Translations under genes and position numbers: made by a program | From: Nostoc sp. B(2019) | Lineage (GTDB): Bacteria > Cyanobacteriota > Cyanobacteriia > Cyanobacteriales > Nostocaceae | Assembly: GCF_010091925.1 (NCBI RefSeq) | Contig: NZ_WVID01000010.1 | Span: 29,298 to 93,297 of the forward strand | Reading direction: 5' to 3' | Length of the DNA: 64,000 nt | In this document: positions 24,324-33,006 of the stretch, piece after piece | Layout of the letters: every line of letters starts with the position of its first letter | Numbering within the stretch: the stretch's first letter is position 1 | The notes under the pieces: model-generated | What the model saw: the letters and a program-made list of their open reading frames with translations, nothing else | What the model was told of the DNA's origin: nothing | The model's database searches: none

Positions 24324-25832
24324 TTACTTCATATCGTAGCCAAACAGATTCGGGTCAACTTCTCCTAACTGTAAATCAGCTAAACCATATTCTGCCCATC
24401 GCCTCTCTACCATCGCTGCTACATTTGGGTCTGATTCTAAAGGCGCACCCCACTCATGTTCGGTTTCTGGGGGAATCTTCGTGGTAGCATCGATTCCCAT
24501 CCGTCCGCCTAAACCAATCTTTTCACTAGCAAAATCCAAAGTATCAAAGGGCGTATTCGGCAAAATAAACACATCTCGTGTGGGGTCAACTTTGGAACTA
24601 ATCGCCCATACTACTTGACGCGGATCACGAATATTTATGTCTTTATCTACAACAATGACAAACTTTGTGTATGTGAATTGTGGTAGAGCACTCCAAAATG
24701 CTAAAGCTGCCCGTCGCGCTTGTCCGGGATATGCTTTATCAATGGAAATAATCGCAGCTTTGTAACTCAAAGCTTCCATTGGTAAGAAAAAATCAACAAT
24801 TTCTGATACTTGTTGCCGCAGAATAGGGGTATAGATGCGATTTAGCGCGATCGCCATCATCGCTTCTTCTTTGGGTGGACGACCGCTAAATGTTGTTAAG
24901 TAAATCGGATCTTTGCGATGCGTCATACATTGGAAGCGAATTAACGGCGAATCTTCCACGCCGCCGTAATAACCCATGTGGTCGCCGAAAGGCCCATCTG
25001 GTAAAACTTCCCCTGGTGTAATCGTCCCTTCCAAAACAAATTCCGAATCTGCGGGAACTTCCAAATCTACGGTTTTGCACTTTGCCAACTGCACACCCGA
25101 ACCGCCGTAAAGTCCTGCAAACAACCATTCTGATAAATCTACAGGTATGGGCGTAGCAGCTGCCATGATAATTAGAGGATCAACGCCGAGTGCGATCGCT
25201 ACTTCTAATTTTTTCCCACGTTCGGCGGCTTTTCGCAAATGCCTCGCCCCACCCCGTACCGATAACCAATGAACTGTCATCGTATTCTGTGATTGCAGTT
25301 GTAAGCGATACACACCTACATTTGGCGTACCTGTTTCACAATCCCTAGTAATCACCAACCCCAGCGTGATAATTTTGCCTGCATCACCAATATAAGGACG
25401 TATTAAAGGCAACTTATGCAAATCTACATCATTGCCTTGCAGCACTACTTGTTGACAAGCGGGGAAAAAGTCTCGTCCTGGTTTCGCCTTAACTACGTCA
25501 AATAGCACCTTACCAAAATCTATTGCTTGGGAAATCTTCTTCGGTGGTTTTGGCTGTTGCAGCATACTCAGCTTTTTCCCCAGAGTTTCCAACTCTTCTG
25601 GATGCTGCATATTCATCGCCCAGCAAATTCTTTCCACAGTTCCCATCAAATTCACCGCCACAGGGAAAGAAGCGCCTTTGACGTTTTCAAACAACAACCC
25701 TGGCCCACCTTTTTGCAGCATCCGGTTGGAAATCTCAGCAATCTCTAAATCTGGGTCAACTAAAGCTGAAATTCGCTGTAATTGTCCTCTTTGTTCCAGA
25801 ATTTTAATGAATCCCCGCAAGTCTCTCGCCAT
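24324..25832 (-). CDS. ubiD: UbiD-family prenylated-FMN decarboxylase
   Basis: A 502-residue UbiD-type decarboxylase. It carries the start MARDLRGFIKILEQRGQLQR, the mid-protein prFMN/metal-binding segment TRDCETGTPNVGVYRLQ, the catalytic E-R-E region around VPADSEFVLEGTITPGE, and the C-terminal DVFILPNTPFDTLDF. UbiD enzymes need prenylated FMN made by UbiX (not in this window). In cyanobacteria the enzyme decarboxylates 4-hydroxybenzoate-type intermediates in plastoquinone synthesis, which is the likely role here. Length and start are normal for the family. It is transcribed alone, with a hairpin downstream. Confidence 0.93.
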   Translation of the reverse strand: MARDLRGFIKILEQRGQLQRISALVDPDLEIAEISNRMLQKGGPGLLFENVKGASFPVAVNLMGTVERICWAMNMQHPEELETLGKKLSMLQQPKPPKKISQAIDFGKVLFDVVKAKPGRDFFPACQQVVLQGNDVDLHKLPLIRPYIGDAGKIITLGLVITRDCETGTPNVGVYRLQLQSQNTMTVHWLSVRGGARHLRKAAERGKKLEVAIALGVDPLIIMAAATPIPVDLSEWLFAGLYGGSGVQLAKCKTVDLEVPADSEFVLEGTITPGEVLPDGPFGDHMGYYGGVEDSPLIRFQCMTHRKDPIYLTTFSGRPPKEEAMMAIALNRIYTPILRQQVSEIVDFFLPMEALSYKAAIISIDKAYPGQARRAALAFWSALPQFTYTKFVIVVDKDINIRDPRQVVWAISSKVDPTRDVFILPNTPFDTLDFASEKIGLGGRMGIDATTKIPPETEHEWGAPLESDPNVAAMVERRWAEYGLADLQLGEVDPNLFGYDMK

Positions 25833-25893
25833 TGTTCTAATAAAATCGAATATTTAAGAAGTGTGAAGCGCTTTCTTATATTATTAGTCATTT

Positions 25894-25923
25894 GTTAAGA
25901 GTTAAGAGTCAAGAGTCAAGAGT
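25894..25923. repeat. GAGTCAA heptamer repeats
   Basis: Tandem copies of GAGTTAA/GAGTCAA upstream of ubiD, of the same heptamer family as those at 32900-32945 and 50523-50561. Confidence 0.7.
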
Positions 25924-25996
25924 CAGTATTTATTTCCCCCTGCCCATTCAATTTTGAATTTGCAATTTGGGATTTTAGATTGTTCAATCCAAAATC

Positions 25997-26133
25997 TGTC
26001 TTGGAAAGTTCTGATGCCTGGGTTGGGCTGCGCCAACGGATAGCGCAGCGTTAGCGGTAGCGAGGAACGAGCGTCCGTAGGAGCGTCGGAAGCCTCTCTA
26101 CGAGACGCTCCGCGAACCGCTCAGACTTTCCGC
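25997..26133. mobile_element. MITE-like element, copy A
   Basis: About 137 bp bounded by TGTCTTGGAAAGTTCTGAT on the left and CGCTCAGACTTTCCGC on the right. These are the same ends, in reverse orientation, as the element inserted in the retropepsin gene at 53650-53809. The interior is different: GC-rich inverted segments such as GCGCAGCGTTAGCGGTAGCG and ACGAGACGCTCCGCGAAC. It is embedded in AAAATCTAAAATCT-type simple repeats. No coding capacity. Confidence 0.7.
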
Positions 26134-26252
26134 AAAATCTAAAATCTAAAATTCTTCTGCCCCTCTGCTCCCCTGCTCTCTTCCTCCACCATCTGGGAAA
26201 TTGTTAGCTTTAACTGCAACTTAATCTATTTATTTATTTTTCTTAACCATGT

Positions 26253-26280
26253 TTTACAAACAATTTGGTTATCCTAACCT
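26253..26280 (+). promoter_or_regulatory. Candidate sigma-70 type promoter
   Basis: TTTACA (26253-26258) and TAACCT (26275-26280) are separated by 16 bp. No protein gene starts nearby; the next feature downstream is the terminator-like hairpin at 26349-26384, so this may drive a small RNA. Confidence 0.35.
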
Positions 26281-26284
26281 GGGA

Positions 26285-26395
26285 TAGGCATTATTTATTA
26301 CAAATAAGCGCTAACCTGCTCAAACATGGCCAGAATAAACTATACCTTACTGGCAGGCAGTCTTGTTATATGGCTCCTGCCAGTTTTTGTGTTTT
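26285..26395 (+). ncRNA. Candidate small RNA upstream of pstS
   Basis: A transcript of about 110 nt would start just after the promoter candidate at 26253-26280 and end at a strong terminator: ACTGGCAGG (26349-26357) pairs perfectly with CCTGCCAGT (26376-26384), followed by TTTTGTGTTTTT. No protein-coding frame or other gene explains this terminator, because the nearest upstream gene, ubiD, runs the other way. I do not recognise the RNA family. The remaining gap up to pstS is AT-rich and contains the Pho box. Confidence 0.45.
26349..26395 (+). terminator. Strong Rho-independent terminator
   Basis: A 9-bp perfect GC-rich stem (ACTGGCAGG/CCTGCCAGT) followed by a T-rich tract. It is orientated on the plus strand, 360 bp before pstS. 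Confidence 0.75.
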
Positions 26396-26657
26396 TATAA
26401 ATTTTTGGAAGTTTGCGATCGCTTAAGTGGTTAACCAACCCAAGCTAGTTAGCATTTTCGTTTCTAACTATAAAGAATAAATTACATAAATCTCAAGATA
26501 GCAAACTATATTATATTGATATTTTTCTACGTTTGAATTGAATTTTTTCCAAAACATATTAACTCTAAAATTTTTTTATATTAAATATACTTCAATATAA
26601 ATCAAAGCATAATATATGCTTTTTTGCAATTAAAAGTTAAAAATATTTTAATAATTT

Positions 26658-26690
26658 GTTTACCTGTCGTTAAATTGCCTTTAACCATAA
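26658..26690 (+). promoter_or_regulatory. Pho box array upstream of pstS
   Basis: Three direct repeats with an exact 11-bp period: GTTTACCTGTC, GTTAAATTGCC, TTTAACCATAA. This is the spacing of cyanobacterial Pho boxes (8-bp YTTAACCW-type half sites with 3-bp spacers) bound by SphR. It lies 64-96 bp before the pstS start codon. SphR itself is encoded at 45 kb in this window. Confidence 0.75.
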
Positions 26691-26753
26691 AAAATGTACC
26701 TTATTTCAAGGCTGTAATTACAACAGTAAAATCTCCCTTTAATACGAGGTAAT

Positions 26754-27797
26754 ATGATTTTTTCAACTACGATTTTGAATCGTGTAGTTACTACTTCAGT
26801 AGTGACATCTGCTATTGCACTTAGCCCGATTTTTACTGCGATCGCTCAAGCTGAAACTTTGAATGGTGCAGGAGCAACTTTTCCGGCTCCCCTCTACGAA
26901 CGGTATGCTCGTGAAGTTAGGAAAAAACATCCAGAACTGAAAATTAATTACCAAGGAATTGGTAGTGGCGGTGGTATTCGTCAAGTAATTGCTGGAACAG
27001 TTGACTTTGGTGGTAGTGATGCAGCAATGAAAGATGAGGAAATGGCTAAAGTCAAGAATGGTGCAATCTTAGTACCCACAGCAGGCGGTGCTGTTTCTGT
27101 TGTTTATAATCTTCCAGGTGTTAACAGCCTTAGATTGTCTCGCGCCACACTTCCCGCGATTTACTCAGGTCAAATTACCAACTGGAATGACGCAAAAATT
27201 AAAGCTGATAATCCTGGTGTAAATCTACCAAATCAACCAATTAAATTTGCTGTTCGCGCTGATAGTAGCGGTACAACTTTCATTTTTACTAATCATTTGA
27301 GTGCCATCAGTGCTTATTTCAAGGGGAGAATTGGAGCTAATACTGCTCCCAAATGGACATTACCAAACGTCCTCAAAGGTAAAGGTAATCCTGGCGTAGC
27401 TGCTTTAGTATCTCGTACTCCCGGCTCTATTGGTTATGTTGAATATGCCTTTGCTACCCAAAATAAATTGAAATCAGCGCTGATACAAAACAAGCAAGGA
27501 GAATTTGTTGCTCCTTCTTTAGAATCTGCAAACGCAGCTTTAGCAACTGTAACTTTTCCAGACAACTACCGCGTTTTTGTAGGAGATCCAGGACAAGGCT
27601 ATCCTATCGTAGGTCTTACTTGGATGATGATTTACAAGCAGTATGCTAATGCTTCCAAAGCTGATGCTGTCAAAAAATGGATTAATTGGGTGCTAACAGA
27701 TGGTCAACAATATAACGATGACCTCAGCTACACTAAGATTCCATCTAATGTAGCAAACCGAGTACTTCAGACAGTAAATAGCACTGTTAAGCCTTAA
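26754..27797 (+). CDS. pstS: Phosphate ABC transporter substrate-binding protein PstS
   Basis: A 347-residue periplasmic phosphate-binding protein and first gene of pstSCAB. A signal peptide (VVTSAIALSPIFTAIAQAE, cleavage after AQA) is followed by LNGAGATFPAPLYERYA. Phosphate-contacting segments GIGSGGGIRQVIAGTVDFGG and FAVRADSSGTTFIFTNHL follow, and then GSIGYVEYAFA. The start ATG has GAGGT upstream. The 11-bp Pho-box array 64 bp upstream indicates induction by phosphate starvation through SphS/SphR. A 27827-27851 hairpin after the gene could stabilise pstS mRNA relative to pstCAB. Confidence 0.97.
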   Translation: MIFSTTILNRVVTTSVVTSAIALSPIFTAIAQAETLNGAGATFPAPLYERYAREVRKKHPELKINYQGIGSGGGIRQVIAGTVDFGGSDAAMKDEEMAKVKNGAILVPTAGGAVSVVYNLPGVNSLRLSRATLPAIYSGQITNWNDAKIKADNPGVNLPNQPIKFAVRADSSGTTFIFTNHLSAISAYFKGRIGANTAPKWTLPNVLKGKGNPGVAALVSRTPGSIGYVEYAFATQNKLKSALIQNKQGEFVAPSLESANAALATVTFPDNYRVFVGDPGQGYPIVGLTWMMIYKQYANASKADAVKKWINWVLTDGQQYNDDLSYTKIPSNVANRVLQTVNSTVKP

Positions 27798-27826
27798 TCT
27801 GTCATTTGATTAATTTCCTTTCTGAT

Positions 27827-27851
27827 TAGGGTGGCGAATTTCTCCACCCTA
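27827..27851 (+). terminator. Intercistronic hairpin between pstS and pstC
   Basis: TAGGGTGG and CCACCCTA form an 8-bp stem around a 9-nt loop, without a following T-run. It is more likely an mRNA-stabilising or partial-termination hairpin that raises pstS output than a full terminator. Confidence 0.55.
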
Positions 27852-27886
27852 CTTACATAAAAAAAGACTATATTTCTAGATTTGTA

Positions 27887-28885
27887 ATGACATCATCAGA
27901 ACCAGCCAAAAATAATTCATCAATTCAACAGAATTTAGGCGATGAAAATCTTGATTTGACAGCCACTAGCAGAACAGATTTTTGGTTTGACCAAGGATTT
28001 AAACAGCTTGTTTATGTTTTTACCGTAATTACTGTTGCGGTGCTATTTGTGATGAGTTGGGTAATTTTCCGCGAAGCTCAGCCAGCGATTGTGCAGTTTG
28101 GACTGGGGTTTTTGTGGGGTCAAGATTGGGATACAGGTAATCAGATTTTTGGTGCTTTACCTTATATTTATGGAACTTTAGTAAGTAGCGCGATCGCTAT
28201 TTTATTTGCTGTACCAGTGGGAATTGCCGTCGCCTTAGTAACTAGTGAAAATTTCTTACCTCAATCGGTACGAACAACTTTAGCATTTGTTGTTGAATTA
28301 ATTGCAGCAATTCCCAGTGTCATCATTGGTTTATGGGCTATTTTCGTCTTTATTCCGGTTTTAGAACCTCTGCAAAAGTGGCTAGCAATAATTTTCAAAT
28401 GGATACCACTATTTAATACAGAAGATCCTGTTGGAACGAATATGTTAACTGCTGGCATTATTCTAGCCATTATGATTTTGCCAACAATGGCAGCAATTAC
28501 TCGTCAAGTATTGCTAGCTATACCTAAAGAATTACGCAGCGCATCTATGGCTTTAGGTGGTACACGCTGGGAAACAATTTTTCGGGTCTTGCTACCATCT
28601 GGGTTTTCTGGAATTATGAGTGCAATAATGCTCGCTCTCGGACGTGCTTTGGGCGAAACAATGGCTGTGACTATGGTGATTGGTAACTCTGCTCAAATCA
28701 GTCCATCCTTACTTGATCCGGCTTATACAATTCCCTCTGTATTAGCTAATGAATTTGCAGAAGCCGAAGCAGGATTGCATATTGGCGCTTTAAGTTATTT
28801 GGGATTAATTTTGTTTGGGTTAACTCTAGCAGTAAATATTGGTGCAGTGTTATTAGTGCAGTGGTTTGCTAGGAAAAATAAATAA
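27887..28885 (+). CDS. pstC: Phosphate ABC transporter permease PstC
   Basis: A 332-residue inner-membrane permease with six hydrophobic segments. The first is QLVYVFTVITVAVLFVMSWV. The ABC-permease EAA loop is ASMALGGTRWETIFRVLLPS, and VVELIAAIPSVIIGLWAIFV is characteristic of PstC. With PstA it forms the phosphate channel. A hydrophilic leader of about 35 residues is typical. It lies 90 bp after pstS in the same operon. Confidence 0.96.
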   Translation: MTSSEPAKNNSSIQQNLGDENLDLTATSRTDFWFDQGFKQLVYVFTVITVAVLFVMSWVIFREAQPAIVQFGLGFLWGQDWDTGNQIFGALPYIYGTLVSSAIAILFAVPVGIAVALVTSENFLPQSVRTTLAFVVELIAAIPSVIIGLWAIFVFIPVLEPLQKWLAIIFKWIPLFNTEDPVGTNMLTAGIILAIMILPTMAAITRQVLLAIPKELRSASMALGGTRWETIFRVLLPSGFSGIMSAIMLALGRALGETMAVTMVIGNSAQISPSLLDPAYTIPSVLANEFAEAEAGLHIGALSYLGLILFGLTLAVNIGAVLLVQWFARKNK

Positions 28886-28948
28886 GACATTGAACTAAAA
28901 TATCACATCTCAATCAGAAGCTTAAATATCATAAAATTTCAAAAAAAA

Positions 28949-29827
28949 ATGAGTGGTTATCTACAGTCTGAAAACAATAAATTAGCAACAGAGTTATGCA
29001 GTCCTTTACCAACAAGGCGACTATTGTTTACTTATGCAATGAATGCGATCGCCTTTGTTTTTACAGGTCTAGCACTTGTTCCTTTGCTATCACTATTATG
29101 GGAAATTGTTGTGCGAGGAATATCTGGACTGAATCCAGAAATGTTTGTCAAAACAGTAATTGATAATGGGTTTAGTAATGCCATACTTGGTACGATCACA
29201 ATGGTGCTAATTGGTGCATCGTTAAGCATTCCCACAGGGATAATGACAGGAATTTTTTTGGCGGAATTTAATCAAACTAACCCAGCTATTGGTTTTGTTC
29301 GTTTTATTACTAAGATTTTTACAGGTGTACCTTCAATTGTTGTAGGCATATTCGCCTACGGTGTAATTGTTTTAGTAACTAAAGGATTTAGTGCGATCGC
29401 AGGTGGCTTCGCTTTAGCCGTCATTATGCTACCCGTTATCGTACTCACAACAGAAGAATCCTTAAAACTCATTCCCACTACTCAACGCCTCGCCTCCGCT
29501 GCTTTAGGAGGAACTAGTCTACAAACTACTTTTCGCATAGTTTTTACTGCTGCAATCCCTGGGATTACTACAGGCATTTTATTAGCTGTAGCTCGTGCAG
29601 CCGGTGAAACAGCACCTCTCATTTTCACTGCTTTGTTTAGTTTAGATTGGTCAGAAGGATTGTTAAGTCCAACAGCTTCCTTGCCAGTATTGATTTTTAA
29701 CCTCTACAACGACCCCGACCCGCAAAAAAATCAATTGGTCTGGACTACTTCCATAGTTCTACTCAGCTTAGTTTTGTGTGTCAGTATTGTCTCTCGTTTA
29801 GTTATTAGCAAAAGAGAGACAAAGTAA
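28949..29827 (+). CDS. pstA: Phosphate ABC transporter permease PstA
   Basis: A 292-residue membrane permease, partner of PstC. Hydrophobic segments begin with FTYAMNAIAFVFTGLALVPL. FTGVPSIVVGIFAYGVIVLV and the EAA loop ASAALGGTSLQTTFRIVFTA match the PstA family. It starts at ATG 28949 inside an A-run, with a weak ribosome-binding site, 63 bp after pstC. Confidence 0.96.
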   Translation: MSGYLQSENNKLATELCSPLPTRRLLFTYAMNAIAFVFTGLALVPLLSLLWEIVVRGISGLNPEMFVKTVIDNGFSNAILGTITMVLIGASLSIPTGIMTGIFLAEFNQTNPAIGFVRFITKIFTGVPSIVVGIFAYGVIVLVTKGFSAIAGGFALAVIMLPVIVLTTEESLKLIPTTQRLASAALGGTSLQTTFRIVFTAAIPGITTGILLAVARAAGETAPLIFTALFSLDWSEGLLSPTASLPVLIFNLYNDPDPQKNQLVWTTSIVLLSLVLCVSIVSRLVISKRETK

Positions 29828-29860
29828 AATTCAATTTTTGTTTCACACCTTTGGTTAAGT

Positions 29861-30640
29861 ATGAGTAACTTAATTCCAGCCATCAAAGTTAAAAACCTGA
29901 GCTTTTATTACAGCACTTCCAAAGCAATTGACGGAATATCAATGGATATTTATCAAAACCACATAACAGCAATTATTGGGCCGAGTGGTTGTGGTAAATC
30001 TACTTTCATCAAAACCCTCAATCGGATTAGCGAATTAGAAGGGCCTGTGAAAGTTGAAGGGTGCGTAGAATTTTTTGGTCAGAATATTTATGACCCCCGG
30101 ATTAACTCAAATAGGCTACGCCGCCAAATTGGCATGGTGTTCCAAAAGCCGAATCCTTTCGCCATGAGCATTTACGAAAATGTTGCTTACGGTGTGAAAA
30201 TAGCGCACAGGCTTCCCCAGGCAGAATTTGATGAGATTGTCGAATCTGCCTTGAAAGATGCTGCTCTTTGGGATGAGGTGAAAGATAAACTGAATAAATC
30301 CGCTTTGGGGCTTTCTGGTGGTCAACAACAGCGACTATGCATTGCTCGTGCTTTAGCAGTCAAACCCAAAATTCTCTTGATGGATGAGCCTTGCTCGGCT
30401 CTTGACCCGATTGCTACGATGAAAGTTGAGGAGCTTCTCCATAGTTTACGCTCTCAATTAACGATCGCGATCGTTACCCACAATATGCAGCAAGCCGCTC
30501 GGATATCAGATTTCACGGCTTTTTTCAGCACAGATGAGAGTCGTATTGGTCAGATGGTTGAATTTGGTGCTACAGAGCAAATATTTAACAATCCACTCGA
30601 CCCCCGTACCCGCGACTACATTTCAGGGCGTTTTGGTTAA
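29861..30640 (+). CDS. pstB: Phosphate ABC transporter ATP-binding protein PstB
   Basis: A 259-residue ATPase that powers PstCA. Walker A is [19 protein letters not shown], the ABC signature is [16 protein letters not shown], and Walker B is [16 protein letters not shown]; the H-loop histidine is in [12 protein letters not shown]. It is the last pst gene, 33 bp after pstA. Unlike in many bacteria phoU does not follow; it lies at 42.9 kb with the sensor kinase. The next gene, a GMC oxidoreductase, converges with an 11-bp gap. Confidence 0.97.
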   Translation: MSNLIPAIKVKNLSFYYSTSKAIDGISMDIYQNHITAIIGPSGCGKSTFIKTLNRISELEGPVKVEGCVEFFGQNIYDPRINSNRLRRQIGMVFQKPNPFAMSIYENVAYGVKIAHRLPQAEFDEIVESALKDAALWDEVKDKLNKSALGLSGGQQQRLCIARALAVKPKILLMDEPCSALDPIATMKVEELLHSLRSQLTIAIVTHNMQQAARISDFTAFFSTDESRIGQMVEFGATEQIFNNPLDPRTRDYISGRFG

Positions 30641-30651
30641 GATACTTTTCA

Positions 30652-32226
30652 TCAACGACAAGGCTTTCCTACCGTACCATCTGATTCACTTTTTGCAACA
30701 AAACTTAGTTGTGTTGTCGATGTTGGTATTATCTGGAGTAAATGCTGACCAAGGCGGCGCGCGAGTGCCAGGATTGTGAAAGTGGGTGAGTACGACGGCC
30801 CGGTTGGAAACACCGCCGAACTAGCCACATAGAGATTGTCAGTACCGAACACTCGACAATTCGTATCAACGACACCCTCTTCGGGTCTACTGGCCATACG
30901 AGTGGTACCCATTTGGTGAGCTGCGTCGGTCATAGTCTCCAAACGCGGCGGATCGTCCCCGAAGTCAAAGGTTCCAAGCCCGACCTCCGCAAACCGTTGC
31001 GTCAAGAGTTGCAGCGTCTTCGCCATCGAACGCCGATCCTGGTCGGTGAAGCACCAATCGACCTCCAGCTTTCGTTGGCCCAGTGCGTCGCATTCCGTTC
31101 CCAGCTTAATGCGACTGTCCTCATGTGGAACCTGCTCAGTTACAAACTTGACTCGGTAGGCAGCGACCGAACCATTACCGTCCCGGCAGGCAGGACGGCG
31201 CTGCAAGGTTCGCCATAGGCGATCCATTGACTTCTCGTAGATTGGCTTCAGATACAAGACGTGCTCAAGCAGCTCTTGCTCTCGCTGGGTTGCATCGTCA
31301 AGCGCAAAGCACACACAGAAACGTGGTTTTGGGGCGTATTGCAGTTCGTGGGCAAATTGTTGAGCTAACGGCCCTGGCTGTAGTGTTCCGGTATGGTGTT
31401 TAGGATGGTCAGTATAAAAGCGACCAACTAGATTGTGTGCATTGCCGATCCCACTGGGGAGTTGACGGTTGGAGGCTAGTAGGAGGCGCGCGGTTTCAAA
31501 CGCCCCGGTCGCTAGGATAATTACTTCGCCTTCGACGATGAGTTCTCGTCCTTCAAGTGAGCGGCAAGCGACTGCGGTCACATGTTGACAGGAAGCGTTG
31601 AGTCTTAACTCAGTTGCGGTGACGCCTAGCACGACATGCAAGTTTTTCGAGCGGCGCATCTCTTCACCAAAGCGTACTGCCGTGCGCGTGGGTGTCTGCT
31701 CCCAGTAGAAGCTGCTCATTTTCAAACCGCCCGTGGCGAGCTTTGCTCGAAGAGACGTAATTTCAGGACGTATGGCTTCTGCCTCTAAATCACCGAAGCC
31801 GTAATCTTTTGCCGCCGAACGGTAGTGTTCCAAGAGATCAGCGAAGTGTATTGGCCAACGACTGTTGGCAACCCAAGGTCTACCATCGAAATCCATGGGC
31901 TGTAAATATTTCCACTTACCTGTCCAGACGTTACTCGTACCACCGAACTGACGCACGCGACTGACTCCGCGTAGTTCGGGCGGTAGGTATCGATGGTAGT
32001 AAGAGTCTGGCTCTAGTTCGCGATGGCGTTTGCCAAGAAAGATCACATCGTTCAATGCCTGAATCGATGGATCAAATTGATCGCGCCCGCTTTCCACGAG
32101 CACCACCTCTCGGCCATGACGCGCCAGGTGCGTTGCTACCTCGGCACCCGCGATCCCGGAGCCGAGTACAACCACCTGTCCTCGCAGCTTAGTTTGCTCA
32201 CCCATCTCAAGAATATCGGTAATCAT
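30652..32226 (-). CDS. GMC-family FAD oxidoreductase, probably acquired
   Basis: A 524-residue flavoprotein of the glucose-methanol-choline superfamily. The N-terminal dinucleotide-binding motif is VVVLGSGIAGAEVATHLARH, followed by FGGTSNVWTGKWKYLQP. The C-terminal GMC_oxred_C part ends with TNLYVASSAVFPTGPSYSPT-like sequence (conserved His/Asn region: AHQMGTTRMASRPEEGVVDT). Such enzymes oxidise alcohols, sugars or sterols, but the substrate is unknown. The sequence is visibly richer in G and C than its neighbours, with codons such as GCG, CGC and CGG, and I find no GCGATCGC inside it. These are signs of horizontal transfer. Its 3' end abuts pstB. Confidence 0.88.
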   Translation of the reverse strand: MITDILEMGEQTKLRGQVVVLGSGIAGAEVATHLARHGREVVLVESGRDQFDPSIQALNDVIFLGKRHRELEPDSYYHRYLPPELRGVSRVRQFGGTSNVWTGKWKYLQPMDFDGRPWVANSRWPIHFADLLEHYRSAAKDYGFGDLEAEAIRPEITSLRAKLATGGLKMSSFYWEQTPTRTAVRFGEEMRRSKNLHVVLGVTATELRLNASCQHVTAVACRSLEGRELIVEGEVIILATGAFETARLLLASNRQLPSGIGNAHNLVGRFYTDHPKHHTGTLQPGPLAQQFAHELQYAPKPRFCVCFALDDATQREQELLEHVLYLKPIYEKSMDRLWRTLQRRPACRDGNGSVAAYRVKFVTEQVPHEDSRIKLGTECDALGQRKLEVDWCFTDQDRRSMAKTLQLLTQRFAEVGLGTFDFGDDPPRLETMTDAAHQMGTTRMASRPEEGVVDTNCRVFGTDNLYVASSAVFPTGPSYSPTFTILALARRLGQHLLQIIPTSTTQLSFVAKSESDGTVGKPCR

Positions 32227-32301
32227 ATGACCTCCAATCTATGTAGGTAGAGTGTCCAATAAAATTTTTCCGTATAATATAATTCCCTACGCCCAATCCC
32301 T

Positions 32302-32333
32302 AAAAACTCCACCTACAAAGAGATGGAGTTTTT
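32302..32333 (-). terminator. Terminator of psb27
   Basis: AAAAACTCCA and TGGAGTTTTT form a perfect 10-bp stem around a 12-nt loop, giving a T-run on either strand. It lies 35 bp after the psb27 stop on the minus strand and separates it from the GMC gene. Confidence 0.8.
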
Positions 32334-32367
32334 AATTTTTAACAGTAGGTTGGCAGTTGGCGAATAG

Positions 32368-32766
32368 TTAAGCGCCACGCTTGAGCGCCGTCTCTACTTG
32401 CTGTAACTCCTTCTCTAAACGATTTTTGAGCTTTTGTGGTACAGGACGATTTGGATAAGAACTGTAGTGTCCAGCTAGGGAGTTGAGAGCTGTTCGCATG
32501 GTTGTAAAAGAGCCAAGACTAGAAACAGAGTTAACCCGCTGGTAGCGAGCTGAAAAGTCATTAATTTTTTGACGCGCTTCTGCTTGAATTGCTGCTTTGT
32601 TTTGTGAATCTTCTGATAAATCTAGGGCTTGCCTCATGGAATTGACTACAGTTAAGGTGTCTTGGCGATAATCCCCTGTTAAACTATCTGGACTACCAGA
32701 ACACCCTATTAAGCCAATGGCTAAAACCAAAACCAGTGCAAGCAGACGCGACCAATAGCGCTTCAT
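32368..32766 (-). CDS. psb27: Photosystem II assembly lipoprotein Psb27
   Basis: A lumenal lipoprotein that binds CP43 during assembly and repair of photosystem II and keeps the manganese cluster site open. The mature region contains SLTGDYRQDTLTVVNSMRQA and the four-helix-bundle segments FSARYQRVNSVSSLGSFTTM, ALNSLAGHYSSYPNRPVP and LEKELQQVETALKRG. The signal peptide with lipobox is RLLALVLVLAIGLIGCSG. I start at ATG 32766 (132 aa). ATG 32772, or a TTG further upstream, would add only a few residues. A clear terminator lies downstream. Confidence 0.95.
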   Translation of the reverse strand: MKRYWSRLLALVLVLAIGLIGCSGSPDSLTGDYRQDTLTVVNSMRQALDLSEDSQNKAAIQAEARQKINDFSARYQRVNSVSSLGSFTTMRTALNSLAGHYSSYPNRPVPQKLKNRLEKELQQVETALKRGA

Positions 32767-32854
32767 ATGCATTAAGTAAAATACTACGCAAATCAACGTC
32801 CATAGTATCCTGGATTGGTATCTTGGGGATCAATTTAGTGCTGAGTCAAGGGGA

Positions 32855-32895
32855 GCCAGTGCGTTGGGCGGGTTTCCCGACTTGAAGCATCTGGC
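32855..32895. repeat. 41-bp mini palindromic repeat (GCCAG...CTGGC)
   Basis: GCCAG and CTGGC ends enclose TGCGTTGGGCGGGTTTCCCG and ACTTGAAGCAT, closely related to the 43-bp element inserted in the Uma2 gene at 15516. Here it sits in a TCAAGGG heptamer tract, and TCAAGGG occurs on both sides of it. Confidence 0.65.
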
Positions 32896-32899
32896 GTTC

Positions 32900-32945
32900 A
32901 AGGGTCAAGAGTCAAGGGTTAAGGGTCAAGGGTTAAGGGTCAAAA
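32900..32945. repeat. GGGTCAA/GGGTTAA heptamer repeats
   Basis: Six to seven tandem heptamers (GAGTCAA, GGGTTAA, GGGTCAA) between psb27 and cofH, of the same family as at 25894 and 50523. Confidence 0.75.
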
Positions 32946-33006
32946 ATTGGACTTTGGACTCTGGACAACCTCCACGAAAAAAATGTGAGACTTGCGTAAG
33001 TCCTAT

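Noticed and set aside
26653-26690. NtcA-type site before pstS
   Set aside because: No GTA-N8-TAC pattern; the 11-bp period fits Pho boxes instead.
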